Source of the DNA: Conidiobolus incongruus B7586
Lineage: Eukaryota > Entomophthoromycota > Entomophthoromycetes > Entomophthorales > Conidiobolaceae
Length of the DNA stretch: 18,490 nt
Direction of reading: 5' to 3'
NCBI GenBank assembly: GCA_000697335.1
Contig: JNEM01014003.1
Span: 1-18,490 of the forward strand
In this document: positions 1-9,692 of the stretch, piece after piece
Layout of the letters: each line of letters opens with the position of its first letter
How positions within the stretch are numbered: the stretch's first letter is position 1
Made by a program: the position numbers and the translations under genes
The notes under the pieces: model-generated
Databases searched by the model: none
Told to the model about the DNA's origin: nothing
What the model saw: the letters and a program-made list of their open reading frames with translations, nothing else

Positions 1-153
1 CTGCTTGTAAATTTTGAATAATTTTAGAGGGTTTATGGTTAAGTTTTACTGATACCAAAATAAAAGACTTTTGATGATCACTATTTGGTTTAAGCATGAT
101 TAAATTAAACAACCAATTTTAAAAAGTTAATTTTTTAATCAAAAAAACTAATA

Positions 154-160
<7 letters not shown>

Positions 161-186
<26 letters not shown>
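161..186. repeat. (AT)n microsatellite in block D of unit 1
   Basis: An uninterrupted AT dinucleotide run, extended imperfectly to 151. It occupies the same place in the unit as the (AT)n run at 17274-17310, so the microsatellite predates the duplication. Confidence 0.85.
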
Positions 187-192
<6 letters not shown>

Positions 193-573
193 TATATAAT
201 TTCCTATTAACTTTGTATATATTTATTCATTTCAAACTAATAATATGTTTGAAAAATCAGAAATTAAAAAATTTCCCATTATTTCAAATTCAAGGTAATA
301 TTATTTCAGATTAATCAATTGGGCATACAATATAGTTCTTCAAATTTTTGCTTTTTTATATAAAAATACATACTTGATAAGATAAAGTTTTTTATATGTT
401 GATCCAGCCATTAATTAATTATATGAACTAATTTCTTTTACTTTGATGAAATTACTTCAAAAATAAAATTTATAAGGATTTTGGGTTTTTGAAAAATTAG
501 TATAATTTAATTTATAGCTGATATATATTTGAGTAATATATTATTCATATATCCACTAATATTTCAAATATAA

Positions 574-784
574 AATTAATTGACAAAATTCAGATAATGA
601 ACAAATCAAACTCAGGATAATATTATATGGTTATTGCCATATTACACTATGAAATCGATTTATATATTTAAACGAAATTATTATCACTGTGATTATAACA
701 TAATGATAGATATTATATTTCAAATAACCTGTTTGATAAATTTGAAGTGGAAATTATAATTGATCATTTTCTCAAGATCGAATT
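574..784. repeat. 211-bp block identical to 9482-9692
   Basis: Compared base by base, 574-784 and 9482-9692 are identical over 211 positions, with the first mismatches at 573 and 785. The surrounding D sequence differs at many positions and by a ~48-base indel immediately on the gene side. The block lies 100 bases beyond the stop of copy 1 and has no ORF of note. Confidence 0.95.
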
Positions 785-883
785 ATTCCTTCTTGAGTAT
801 ACGATTGATAGTAAAATATATATATATAATGATCTGTACTAGTTGTGACTAAAACTGAATAATAAAAGATTTTACTAACAATT

Positions 884-1345
884 CTAACCGCAAGTGGCAT
901 ATTGGAATTTGACACACTTATCATCTTCAAAAATTAATACCAAACGATCTGGGCGATACATTCTATCAATGGATTCACAGGAAGTGTAGAATTCCTTCTT
1001 AACATCAGTCTCAAGCTTATTGCCAGCACTGAACTTGGTTCCATCACGAGTAGTTTGGTGCAATTTAAGAGTCCAGTATTTCTCATCACAATCAGCATCA
1101 GGTCTATTGTAACGTTGGTCTAGTTCTTTGCTTTTCTTAACACTATCAGCAATACCAGGATATCTGGAAATCAATTCTTGAGCGCTTAAGTTCTTCAAAT
1201 CTTCTGGCTTATTGGGAAGGGAAGGCTTATGGTTGGAGTCATCGGGGAATACGATTCTATCGTTGTTATTGTTGTTTTGTGATCTGTCATTACGGATGGC
1301 ACCGATAGCAGACAATCCGACTAAAACCAAAAGACTGAACTTCAT
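884..1345 (-). CDS. Secreted four-cysteine protein, copy 1 (most diverged)
   Basis: Encodes 153 residues from an ATG with A at -3 to a TAG stop. Residues 1-16 (MKFSLLVLVGLSAIGA) form a classic signal peptide, probably cut after Ala16. Residues 17-50 are low-complexity and rich in Asn, Asp and Pro. Residues 50-80 contain a short helix-like LSAQEL..RYPGIAD segment. Residues 84-153 form the compact domain with Cys86, Cys123, Cys144 and Cys152 (spacing 36, 20, 7), enough for two disulfides. Relative to copy 2 I count about 23 base differences, ten of them replacements, nine of these between residues 18 and 74. Asp20 removes the N-R-S glycosylation sequon present in the other copies; N52-L-S remains. 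There is no intron. The expected place of a poly(A) signal holds only the variant AGTAAA (minus strand, 871-876). The family is not recognised. Secretion is a firm inference, while an effector, toxin or wall role is speculation. Confidence 0.93.
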   Translation of the reverse strand: MKFSLLVLVGLSAIGAIRNDRSQNNNNNDRIVFPDDSNHKPSLPNKPEDLKNLSAQELISRYPGIADSVKKSKELDQRYNRPDADCDEKYWTLKLHQTTRDGTKFSAGNKLETDVKKEFYTSCESIDRMYRPDRLVLIFEDDKCVKFQYATCG

Positions 1346-1398
1346 TATTGATTATAATAGATTATATTTACTTGTGAGTATGGTAGATGACTTGTAGC

Positions 1399-1450
1399 TG
1401 ACTATATATAGTCCAATTTAATTCAAATTCAACTTGATAACCGATAAGAA
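1399..1450 (-). promoter_or_regulatory. Promoter of copy 1: palindromic TATA box and paired GATAA
   Basis: A perfect 14-base palindrome, gactatatatagtc (1400-1413), contains the TATA box 55 bases from the ATG, implying a 5' leader of roughly 25-30 bases. Just upstream, 1436-1447 holds two GATAA words (ttgataaccgataag), which match the general binding word of GATA-type zinc-finger regulators. That they are bound is inference. The segment is identical in copy 2 and partly kept in copies 3 and 4. Confidence 0.65.
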
Positions 1451-1509
1451 ATGTAATCCAAATATCACTGCCCCGAGACATTCTTCAGAGTGATCTGTAG
1501 CAATATAAT

Positions 1510-1826
1510 CCACAACCAGCATTTGTATCTACATCTCTGTATGATGATTTTATTAATCATGATTCATCAAAACTACTACATTTTTATAAAAAAATATTTT
1601 TTGTTAAGTAATAAAAAATTCATTTCGTACACTTGAATCCTTAACAAATTATTAGTATTGCTATTCTTTTGATTTAAAAAATTAATGACATTATATAAAA
1701 ATGTAATACTTTAATACCACAATCATTTAATTAGATTGGCCTTCGTCATCATTCTAATCAAGGTTAATATCTTAAATTAATTTTCAAAATCAAGTTAAAT
1801 TTCTGCAGCTTTCCGGATACAACTCC
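1510..1826. other. Extra ~316-bp 5' segment in unit 1, absent from copies 2 and 4
   Basis: In copy 2 the word aatataat (5350-5357) runs straight into a tail ending in aatagaaaatgattgtcagg. In copy 1 the same two words are separated by about 316 bases (1510-1826). Unit 3 has the matching extra segment. No clear terminal repeats or target duplication were seen, so it may be an old insertion in one lineage or a deletion in the other. Confidence 0.6.
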
Positions 1827-2940
1827 ATAGAAAATGATTTTCAAGGTTACTTGACTTCAATCTCAAATTTTAATAAATAGATCCTGATTCTCAGGATTTT
1901 TATCTAATATCTTGTAAATTATTCAAATTAAATGGGTTTTCTTTTTAATGTACACGAATTTTTATCTGATTGATTCTTTAATATATTATTTACTTTGGTC
2001 CGATATTACACAATTATAACTCAACTATATATCCTTACTGAGATTCATAAATCTACTCTCAGTGTAAAATATATGAAACAATGATTAGGTTTGATGAGAT
2101 ACTATGATTTCATTTATTTCTATATGACGTAATACAAATTTTATAACTTAATAAATGTTTATTAATATTAGTTAATATTTTGAATTTCAATAATGGCAAA
2201 ACTTGAATTAAATTAATATTGTTTGAATAATAATAATAATAATAATTTTAATATAAAAAACTATTGAAATATTTTATTTTTCAAATTTTAACTAGATTTA
2301 TATAAATATATCATGACTTAGTTTTTGTTATTCTATCATATTACATTATTTATTCAATCAAAAATCTGTATTAAATTATATTTTTTAATGGCTTTATGAT
2401 ATATATATTGATAAATAATTTAATTTTTTCAAATATTATAGAGATATATATTCTAGATATATAAAAATTTTAAACCTTGACTAAAAATTAAGCATTATTA
2501 GCCATGATTTAAAAGGAATTTTGATTGTAATCATTGTTTGTAAGCGTGAAAAATTAATTACCATTTTCTCAATTTATTAATTATTAAATTTTGGAAACTA
2601 ACATTTGATAAAGTGATAGATATAATATAAACCATTTTTAATTATCATCTCTATTTTGCAAAAATAATATTAAATATATAAATATATTTGGAAAAATATT
2701 AATTATTTGTAATTAATTAGAGAAAATTATAATTAAATTTCTTTTAATTTGTTTGAGTTGTAATTTCAGAAAATATAAATTACTCTAAAGAAATTTATTT
2801 TCAACTAAAACATATATAAATTAATATGAAGTATAATAAAAGACATTTAATGTTCTCTTTTTACATATCTAAATAATTATTATAATTATTTTATTTCAAA
2901 AACTAATAAAAATAATTCATAACATAACTAGTTAATAATT
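1827..2940. other. Block U of unit 1, proximal part; no gene seen
   Basis: AT-rich non-coding sequence that follows 10797-11870 of unit 3 with many small differences (for example ttatctgattgattcttta at about 1962 and 10933). It contains an (AAT)n run at 2226-2246. Confidence 0.55.
2226..2246. repeat. (AAT)n microsatellite
   Basis: About seven AAT repeats in the 5' flank of unit 1. The unit 3 counterpart lacks the run. Confidence 0.75.
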
Positions 2941-3620
2941 ACAGATTTATTAATTACATATCAGATATATCAATAAATATATGTTACCAGCAAGTATTCT
3001 GATAGTCAAGCCACTTCCATAATGTCATTGGATGTTGACATCACTTTTGATTCACTTATATATAGCAAAGCCTCTCTAGTCATCCATAGTTGTTATCTTG
3101 ATATTGATGAACTTTAACCCCTTAGAAGGTGAGTCATAATCCATGAATTACCATGGATATATAACCTTAATTACAACCATCATAATAAAGATATCTTTTT
3201 CCATCACAAATCCATTAGATCACCTGAATCTTTAAGTTATTACTTATCAATTGGTGATTAAGTCAAGAACCAAGATAACATCAAATCTTTGTAAATCTTG
3301 GTTAGAGATATTGTGGATATTTGTGATTTATAAACAATCCACTTTATTAGTACTTGTCTCTGCCACTTGATATATCCAGCAGGTATAACATTCAACTTTT
3401 TACCCAAACCTTTGACACCAAGAAACAACTCATCATAAACATATATTGAATATTAGATAAAAATTCAATTTTGATTTAAAAATAAAAAAATAATAGTATA
3501 AATATAAATAAATTAATCACTTTTATAATTTTAATATTTGAGATCTCATTATATTTAAATATACTTTAATCCAAATTCTATATTATTTATTTATAAATTT
3601 TTAATATTCTTTAATATAAT
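2941..3620. other. Unit-1-specific insertion of ~680 bp
   Basis: The match between units 1 and 3 breaks after ataacta.ttaataatta (about 2924-2941, opposite 11855-11872) and resumes by about 3640-3720 (opposite 11935-11990). The extra DNA in unit 1 includes an island (2985-3440) visibly richer in G+C than everything around it. Ends are uncertain because both flanks are AT-rich. No convincing terminal inverted or long terminal repeats were found. Confidence 0.5.
3258..3440 (-). pseudogene. Gene-like fragment, 60-codon open stretch
   Basis: On the minus strand, sixty codons from 3440 to a TAA at 3258-3260 are open and look protein-like (start VYDELFLGVKGLGKKLN, then VIPAGYIKWQRQ). There is no in-frame ATG, so it can only be a fragment or an exon. 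Further along the same strand, at about 2980-3027, a short open stretch reads PMTLWKWLDYQNTCW before a stop. The base composition of the island fits decayed coding DNA carried in by the unit-1 insertion. I do not recognise the protein. It could equally be a chance ORF in unusual non-coding DNA. Confidence 0.35.
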
Positions 3621-4610
3621 ATTTATTACCACTAACATTAAAAATTAATATAATCAAACCCATTAAACTAACATTGATTTCAATTATATATGAAATTAAT
3701 TAATTGTTCTAAATTACAAAAGGGTTAATAAGTAATAATATCAAAAATCTGTGTATATTTGTTTTAGTCCTAGTATATTAAAATTGATGGAATAACTATA
3801 TATAAAATATTCACTTATATTATATAATGTAAAATGTATTTTGATTAAGATGTTTAATTGTAATAATTCTGATGAAAAAACTCAATAAATTATAATTTGT
3901 TATTAATGAAAGATGATTTTTTATGATTAATACAATGAAACAAAAAGGATATTAAATGTAATTTAAATGTACATATAGTATTCAACGCATTTAATAAAAA
4001 TATCGATTAAACCCTAATATCGTTATACTGGTTTAAAAATGTATTTTAAATTTTACATTATAATTAATAGTTTTCTAATGTATTAAAAATTATATATAAC
4101 TTGAAATATGTGTTAATTTAAAATAAATTATAGATCAAAATTTCAATGCAAAATATAATATAATGAAAAAGGATTATATATTCCAGAATATGTAAAAATA
4201 ATACTTATTTGGATATTGAATTTGAAAATAGATATAACAATAAAAAATAAGTAACAAGTATAGAATTATTTATAACACTATATTAATCAATAGCAACAGC
4301 TATAAATATTGATATTTATAATAAAAATGATTCAATTTGAATTTCAGGAGTTTTATTTTTGAAAAGTACATTAAATTCCAGTTTTTCATATTTTTAGACT
4401 ATTATTTATAAGTTGATAAATCCCAAAATCAGTCAGTGCATTGGAGCAATTGTACGGAAATATTAGCTGATATTTAACTTCTATTTTATATTTAGATATT
4501 TTCAAAGATTATTTTCATTCAATTAATATTTAAGTTTTTGATTAAAAATAGGAATGTTATAAAAATAATAATGAAAGATATTTGGGATTACTAAATTGTA
4601 AAATTGTTCA
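3621..4610. other. Block U of unit 1, distal part; no gene seen
   Basis: AT-rich non-coding sequence matching 11935-12880 of unit 3. Its best-kept portion is near 3960-4030 (catttaataaaaatatcgat and ggtttaaaaatg). No ORF, RNA gene or element was seen. Confidence 0.55.
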
Positions 4611-4731
4611 GCCACAAATTCAATCAATATCCATATTATAATATATTAATGGTAGTATCAGATTTATTAGTATACTTATATAATTTTAAAAATAGTCTTG
4701 AAAAATGGATATAGGATTTATATTAAAAATT

Positions 4732-5193
4732 TTAACCACAAGTAGCATATTGGAATTTGACACACTTATCATCTTCGAAAATTAATACCAAACGATCTGG
4801 GCGATACATTCTATCAATGAATTCACAAGAAGTATAGAATTCCTTCTTAACATCAGTCTCAAGCTTATTGCCAGCACTGAACTTGGTTCCGTCACGGGTG
4901 GTTTGGTGTAATTTAAGAGTCCAGTATTTCTCATCACAATCAGCATCAGGTCTATTGTAACGTTGGTCTAGTGCTTTGTTTTTCTTAACACCATCTGCAA
5001 TACCAGGATATCTGGAAAGCAATTCTTGAGCGCTTAAGTTCTTCAAATCTTCTGGTTTATTGGGAAGGAAAGGCTTATTGTTGGAGTCATCGGGGAATAC
5101 GATTCTATTGTTGTTATTGTTGTTTTGTGATCTGTTATTAGGGATGGCACCGATAGCAGACAATCCGACTAAAACCAAAAGACTGAACTTCAT
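4732..5193 (-). CDS. Secreted four-cysteine protein, copy 2
   Basis: Encodes 153 residues from ATG to TAA, with the same plan as the other copies: signal peptide 1-16, Asn-rich linker (six Asn in a row at 24-29) and C-terminal domain with Cys86, Cys123, Cys144 and Cys152. Distinctive residues are Phe42, Pro47, Asp85 and Glu124-Phe125-Ile126. It carries sequons N20-R-S and N52-L-S but not N45-K-S. From the signal peptide out through the promoter it is identical to copy 1 (5142-5315 against 1294-1467), although its outer flanks match copy 4 better. Its 3' flank is very short: only about 115 bases separate it from unit 1. Downstream there is an AT-rich run but no exact AATAAA. Conserved length, reading frame and cysteines in all four copies argue that this is a real expressed gene. 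The function is unknown. Confidence 0.93.
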   Translation of the reverse strand: MKFSLLVLVGLSAIGAIPNNRSQNNNNNNRIVFPDDSNNKPFLPNKPEDLKNLSAQELLSRYPGIADGVKKNKALDQRYNRPDADCDEKYWTLKLHQTTRDGTKFSAGNKLETDVKKEFYTSCEFIDRMYRPDRLVLIFEDDKCVKFQYATCG

Positions 5194-5246
5194 TATTGAT
5201 TATAATAGATTATATTTACTTGTGAGTATGGTAGATGACTTGTAGC

Positions 5247-5298
5247 TGACTATATATAGTCCAATTTAATTCAAATTCAACTTGATAACCGATAAGAA
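5247..5298 (-). promoter_or_regulatory. Promoter of copy 2: palindromic TATA box and paired GATAA
   Basis: Base-for-base identical to the copy 1 promoter, including the palindrome gactatatatagtc (5248-5261) and the two GATAA words at about 5284-5295. The identity continues into the coding sequence and out to 5315, so the two genes should respond to the same signals. Confidence 0.65.
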
Positions 5299-5315
5299 AT
5301 GTAATCCAAATATCA

Positions 5316-6900
5316 TTGCCCCAAGACATTCTTCGGAATCGTCTGTTTCAATATAATATCAAATCAATAGAAAATGATTGTCAGGTTTTTCAGCTTCCTG
5401 TTTCGCCACTTTCCTTAATAGTTCAATATATTATATTCTTTGGAACTTTTCACTTTAAAATATTTTTGATCTTTATCAAGTATTGTGGAAAAAGTTTTGT
5501 CGGATTGTTAATACCTTTAACCAAATTTGTATTAAGGTCCGAAATCAATAATTTAAATTCTATTAAATCTTTCGTTACACAAAAGGCACAATAATATTTT
5601 AAAAGGTTTTCACCATTAATATATTTGATATATTACTAAAACAAAAATTTGTATTTTAAATTTTCAGCTGATTATGTAATAATATTCGTAAAATATATCA
5701 ATAATATTAAGTCTATAAATTTCTTTCAAAATGTTTTGAACATTGTATAACAAATCAAACTTAGCTAATAAACTTATATATTATCTTTTTCCACCTCTAT
5801 TTTTAAATCTAGACCATATCTCAATATATTTATTAATAATATGATTTCATATAATAATCTATTATATATTGTTCAAATGATTGGAAAGAACAATACATCT
5901 AACTCTAATTTCTATAGTTTTTAATTAATCATAATTAGTGGTTATTTTTCATTTTTTTCAAATTCATAAAAATAAAAAAAATACTATAAATTCTGAAAAA
6001 AAATGAATTATATCCATATTAATAGTATCTTGAATTAGTTAGGTTAAGTGATTACATTTGAAAAGAAATTAATCTGGCTGAGTTATTGCCTAATTCAGTT
6101 ATCCAAACCACTATATTAAATTGACTGAATAATGAATAACTTTGTGCTGAAATTATGCTATGGTTTTACTTTGATTATATTTTAATAAATAATTTATTAT
6201 TTTTCAATAATTATTAAATAAATTGTTGAATATTTATTTACAAAAAATATTGAAAATAATTAGCTATAAAGATTGGATTTAATCCTATTGAAATATTTCT
6301 TTAGTGTTCAATTTGAAGTTTATGAAAATAATTTTATAATCTGATATTTCCTTAATAATTTATCAATGTGAAAAAATTGTAATTGATATTTTACTATTTT
6401 CATCAATCATTGATATTATGTATACTATTTTTATATTGTCGCCATTTTTCAGATCTAACGTCACGTTTATAAATTCGTTTAAAAATATTAATCCCCTATA
6501 GTTATCTAGTTTGCTATATAACTTCTATAATCTGTTTTTTATAATATATACTAAACAAAAATATTATTCAAATATTTAATTATTGCAAAGATAATTATTA
6601 AAATATATCATTAATAATTATATTTATCAACTAAAATAAAGAAAATCAATTTCTTAACATATAATTCTAATCCATAAATTTATTGAAATAGATTCAAGGA
6701 GAGAAATAATTGCCAAAATAATTAGAATATATAATTGGCTAATTAAAATCAAAATTGATGCATACCAGCATTATTGACAGCATTATTTATATTATAATTT
6801 CAAATTGGATCTCAAAAAAATGATAATCATTTTGAATTTAAGTATTAAGCAAAAATATTACAATAATTTTTATTGTAATTTAAATAAATGGAAGATTTTA
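5316..6900. other. Block U of unit 2; no gene seen
   Basis: Non-coding 5' flank of copy 2, matched in inversion by 16435 down to 14850. It has short conserved islands such as gattgtcaggtttttcagct (about 5375) and ttattgcctaattcagttat (about 6084). A 92-codon reading frame near its start is not kept in unit 5 and is not called. Confidence 0.6.
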
Positions 6901-7890
6901 TGATATAAAAAAATATATATTTTAATATATAAAATATAAAAATAAATATATAATATAAAATTAATACAATCCTCTTTTTTTAATAGCTTTTTGCATTACT
7001 TCTAACAAGGTTCTGTTAATTATAAAACAGTTTTTTTATTTAAGATTGAAATTTAATATTTAACAAACTATTAAATTTTCTTGCAAAAATTTTCTTTTCT
7101 ATAATATAATTTTTTTAATTGCTTAAAACAATTACAGTTATATAAGTTATAATCTAAAGATTATATTAGATATCGTAGCTCTTTCTAGTTATTTTTAAAT
7201 ATAAAAATTTTTATAACTTTAGTTTTATTTATTTTGTTATTATTATGAAATATAATAAGTTTCTTTAAATTATATTAAAAATAATAATTAGAAATAATTT
7301 TATATAAAATAACAATAAAAAGTTTATTATTAATTTATTTTTTCTATTAAATAAATAAAAATAGCATATATTATTATAAATTCTTATAATAATTAACATT
7401 TATTTATCATAAAATTATTTATTTAAAGGAATTTATAAAAGGGGTTAATTTAGCTTAATTTATCATCTTGATTTATATTTTAATAAAGGATAATAAAAAG
7501 TATTTAAAATCTATAAATAATGATAATTTATTTTAAAAGTTTTAGTTTTTGGTTATGCCTTAATAAGTTTTTTTAGCATTAGCAATTCTAATTTTTTAAT
7601 CATTATTTAAAATATAAGGAACTTATTTTATATTTTTATTAATTAATATAAGTTGAAAATATTAATATTAATAAAACACTTATATAGCTAGTATTAAAGT
7701 ATTTTAATAATTCTATAACTATAATAATAAAGTGCTTTTTAATATTATTTTTAACTTAATTAATTATTAAAATAATAATATTCAAAATTTGTTTTATAAA
7801 TTTTAATAAGATTTAAATAATTTCCCTTTTAGTTTTAAAGTAATCTATCTAGCAATAAATAATTGATTTAGATAATGTTTCAATAATAAA
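6900..7890. other. Block A of unit 3, extremely AT-rich; no gene seen
   Basis: About 1 kb built almost only of A/T runs, with very few G or C. The same block recurs at about 12880-14200 (direct) and 17540-18490 (inverted), always on the 3' side of block D. No ORF, tRNA-like or terminal repeat structure was seen. Confidence 0.55.
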
Positions 7891-9481
7891 AATTACTTGA
7901 AAATTTTAAATGATTTTAAAGGGCCTATGGTTAAGTTTTATAGATATTAAAATATAAAACTTTTGATGATCATTATTTAGAGTAAAATTCAATTAAGTAA
8001 CAAAGTTTAAAAAGTTAACCTTTTAATATAGAAAATATTATATATCTATATATATTTTAAAACTATTTATTTACTTATTTGTATTGTATATATTATTTTA
8101 TTTGAATCAAACAATATAATTAAAAATCAGAAATTAAAAAATCTCCCATTTCTTTGACTTTGTAATAATATACTTATGATAAATATCATAATACCTTCAT
8201 TTCAGAATAATCTTTATATGCGATTCATATTTTTAAACTATCTTCCAATAGATTATATTATAAAAATTAGCCATAGTATATTTTTTTAATCGTTTGATAA
8301 TCATAATTTATTGGAATATGGTGAGTTTTAAATTCTAAATCGCATGTATAATAGTATTATATTCAAAAAATATTCATTAAATTGTATGATTTTTTAATAG
8401 GATATATATTATATTTTAAGATGCTAAATATTTAATAGAAATAACACATTATACAAGATCACAGTTGAATTATACAAACACTTTTTCCTAATATCCACTT
8501 GTAAATTCAAAAATTCAAATGCTAATAGGAGAAATTAAATTAAAAAACTAATTATTTAATACAGTTACTAAATATTGTTCATTGAAATTAATACAATGAG
8601 TTATAATAAAAATATGTATATCGTATAAGCAAAATCTCTAATTAGGCTAAAAACTATTTTAAAAAAATTATAAAATATTTAAAAGTATTCATATCAATAA
8701 AAATATTTTCATAATCTCAATAATAAATATGTTATAGATTTTATTTATTTGAGGTATTTTTCTAAAAGGTAATAATTTTATACTTTTTAACACTATGAAG
8801 CTCAATTATTATTAAAATCTAAAATTTGATAAAATATATTTGTAAAAAATAATCATTGAAAGCTTTTTTAATTGAAAATATCTCATTAATTTTTTTATAT
8901 AAATATATAATATAAAAATTAATGGTAGGAAATAATTGTGATATATGTATAATTTATAAATTACCATATAGTGTTCTCATATGAAACTACAATCTATTAT
9001 ATTATACGACAAACGCTGATAATTATTAATATACTAAACATTTTGAGTAGAAAATATTGATTTGAAGTATAATATTTCAATTTAACATTCAATTCTCATA
9101 ATTATTAGCCAATTCCGAAAAAATGCAAAATTCAAGGCATGACTTATGAATGTAAGATTAAAGAAAAAAATTTAAATGTGAATATTGTTTTAGATTAATC
9201 AACTAGGCATATAGTATAGTTTTAATTTTGCTCTTTTATATATAATAAGTACAAATTTAGTAGGATAAAGAGACCTATAATATATTATAATATTATTTTC
9301 TATATTTAAATCCTGCAGTTAATTGTTATTAAAATTAATTTACTTGTACTTTGATGAAATATCAAATGTAAATTCTACAGGAATTTTAATTTTTTTCGAA
9401 AAATTGGTGTATTTTAAATGATAGTTGATATATATTTAAGTAGGATATTATTCATATATTCACTAAAATTTTCAAATATAG
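7890..9481. other. Block D of unit 3 with ~1 kb of extra sequence; no gene seen
   Basis: 7890-8155 matches 1-285 and 9185-9481 matches 305-573. Roughly 8160-9185 has no counterpart in unit 1. The word tttcagaataatc near 8202 and ttttagattaatcaactagg near 9190 both resemble unit 1 at about 304, hinting that the extra DNA may be bounded by a short direct repeat. No coding potential was seen. Confidence 0.5.
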
Positions 9482-9692
9482 AATTAATTGACAAAATTCA
9501 GATAATGAACAAATCAAACTCAGGATAATATTATATGGTTATTGCCATATTACACTATGAAATCGATTTATATATTTAAACGAAATTATTATCACTGTGA
9601 TTATAACATAATGATAGATATTATATTTCAAATAACCTGTTTGATAAATTTGAAGTGGAAATTATAATTGATCATTTTCTCAAGATCGAATT
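9482..9692. repeat. 211-bp block identical to 574-784
   Basis: This is the unit 3 partner of the identical non-coding block. It lies about 153 bases beyond the stop of copy 3. In unit 3 it is followed by roughly 48 bases (about 9693-9740) that are missing in unit 1. Confidence 0.95.

Larger units (their letters stand above)
1..883 (-). other. Block D of unit 1, 3' flank of copy 1; no gene seen
   Basis: AT-rich non-coding sequence with an (AT)n run near 161-186. It corresponds to 17000-17540 in inversion: 230-262 (aataatatgtttgaaaaatcag) matches the reverse complement of 17235-17263. The part at 574-784 is identical to unit 3. No ORF or RNA gene was seen. Confidence 0.6.
1..4610 (-). repeat. 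Duplicated unit 1 (D-G-U, carries copy 1)
   Basis: The left edge opens inside block D: bases 1-140 match 7895-8035 and 14190-14330 directly and 17390-17540 in inversion (shared words include tatggttaagtttt and cttttgatgatca). Block U of this unit matches unit 3. For example 3960-4030 pairs with about 12225-12305 (attaaaccct...tggttta) and 4440-4490 with 12730-12780 (gaaatattagctgatat). Identity is patchy, roughly 70-85% by eye. The right edge at about 4610 is where the match to unit 3 fades and the flank type of copies 2 and 4 begins. Confidence 0.7.
4615..6900 (-). repeat. Duplicated unit 2 (short D, G-U, carries copy 2)
   Basis: The unit matches unit 5 in inversion throughout. Shared words, read on the copy 2 strand, include ttaatggtagtatca (about 4648), ttattgcctaattcagttat (about 6084), aaaaatattaatcc (about 6481) and cagcattattga (about 6768). 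These map in reverse order to 17070, 15825, 15470 and 15165. Blocks A and most of D are missing here, so it abuts unit 1 directly. 5600-6900 has no ORF I can support. Confidence 0.7.

Noticed and set aside
1212-1397. 61-codon plus-strand frame opposite the 5' end of copy 1, with counterparts at 5060-5245, 10174-10455 and 16489-16671
   Set aside because: It runs antisense through the signal-peptide and linker codons and into the TATA region. Its end is not conserved between copies, so it is a shadow of the real gene.
2941-3620. Solo long terminal repeat of a retroelement
   Set aside because: Possible tgtt start near 2982 and weak atata flanks, but no matching end, no second copy and no internal retroelement sequence in the window.
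5316-5594. 92-codon plus-strand frame upstream of copy 2
   Set aside because: It has no ATG (it would begin at TTG), overlaps the gene's own 5' flank, and the matching frame in the inverted unit is closed after about 40 codons. Conservation there looks like that of spacer DNA.
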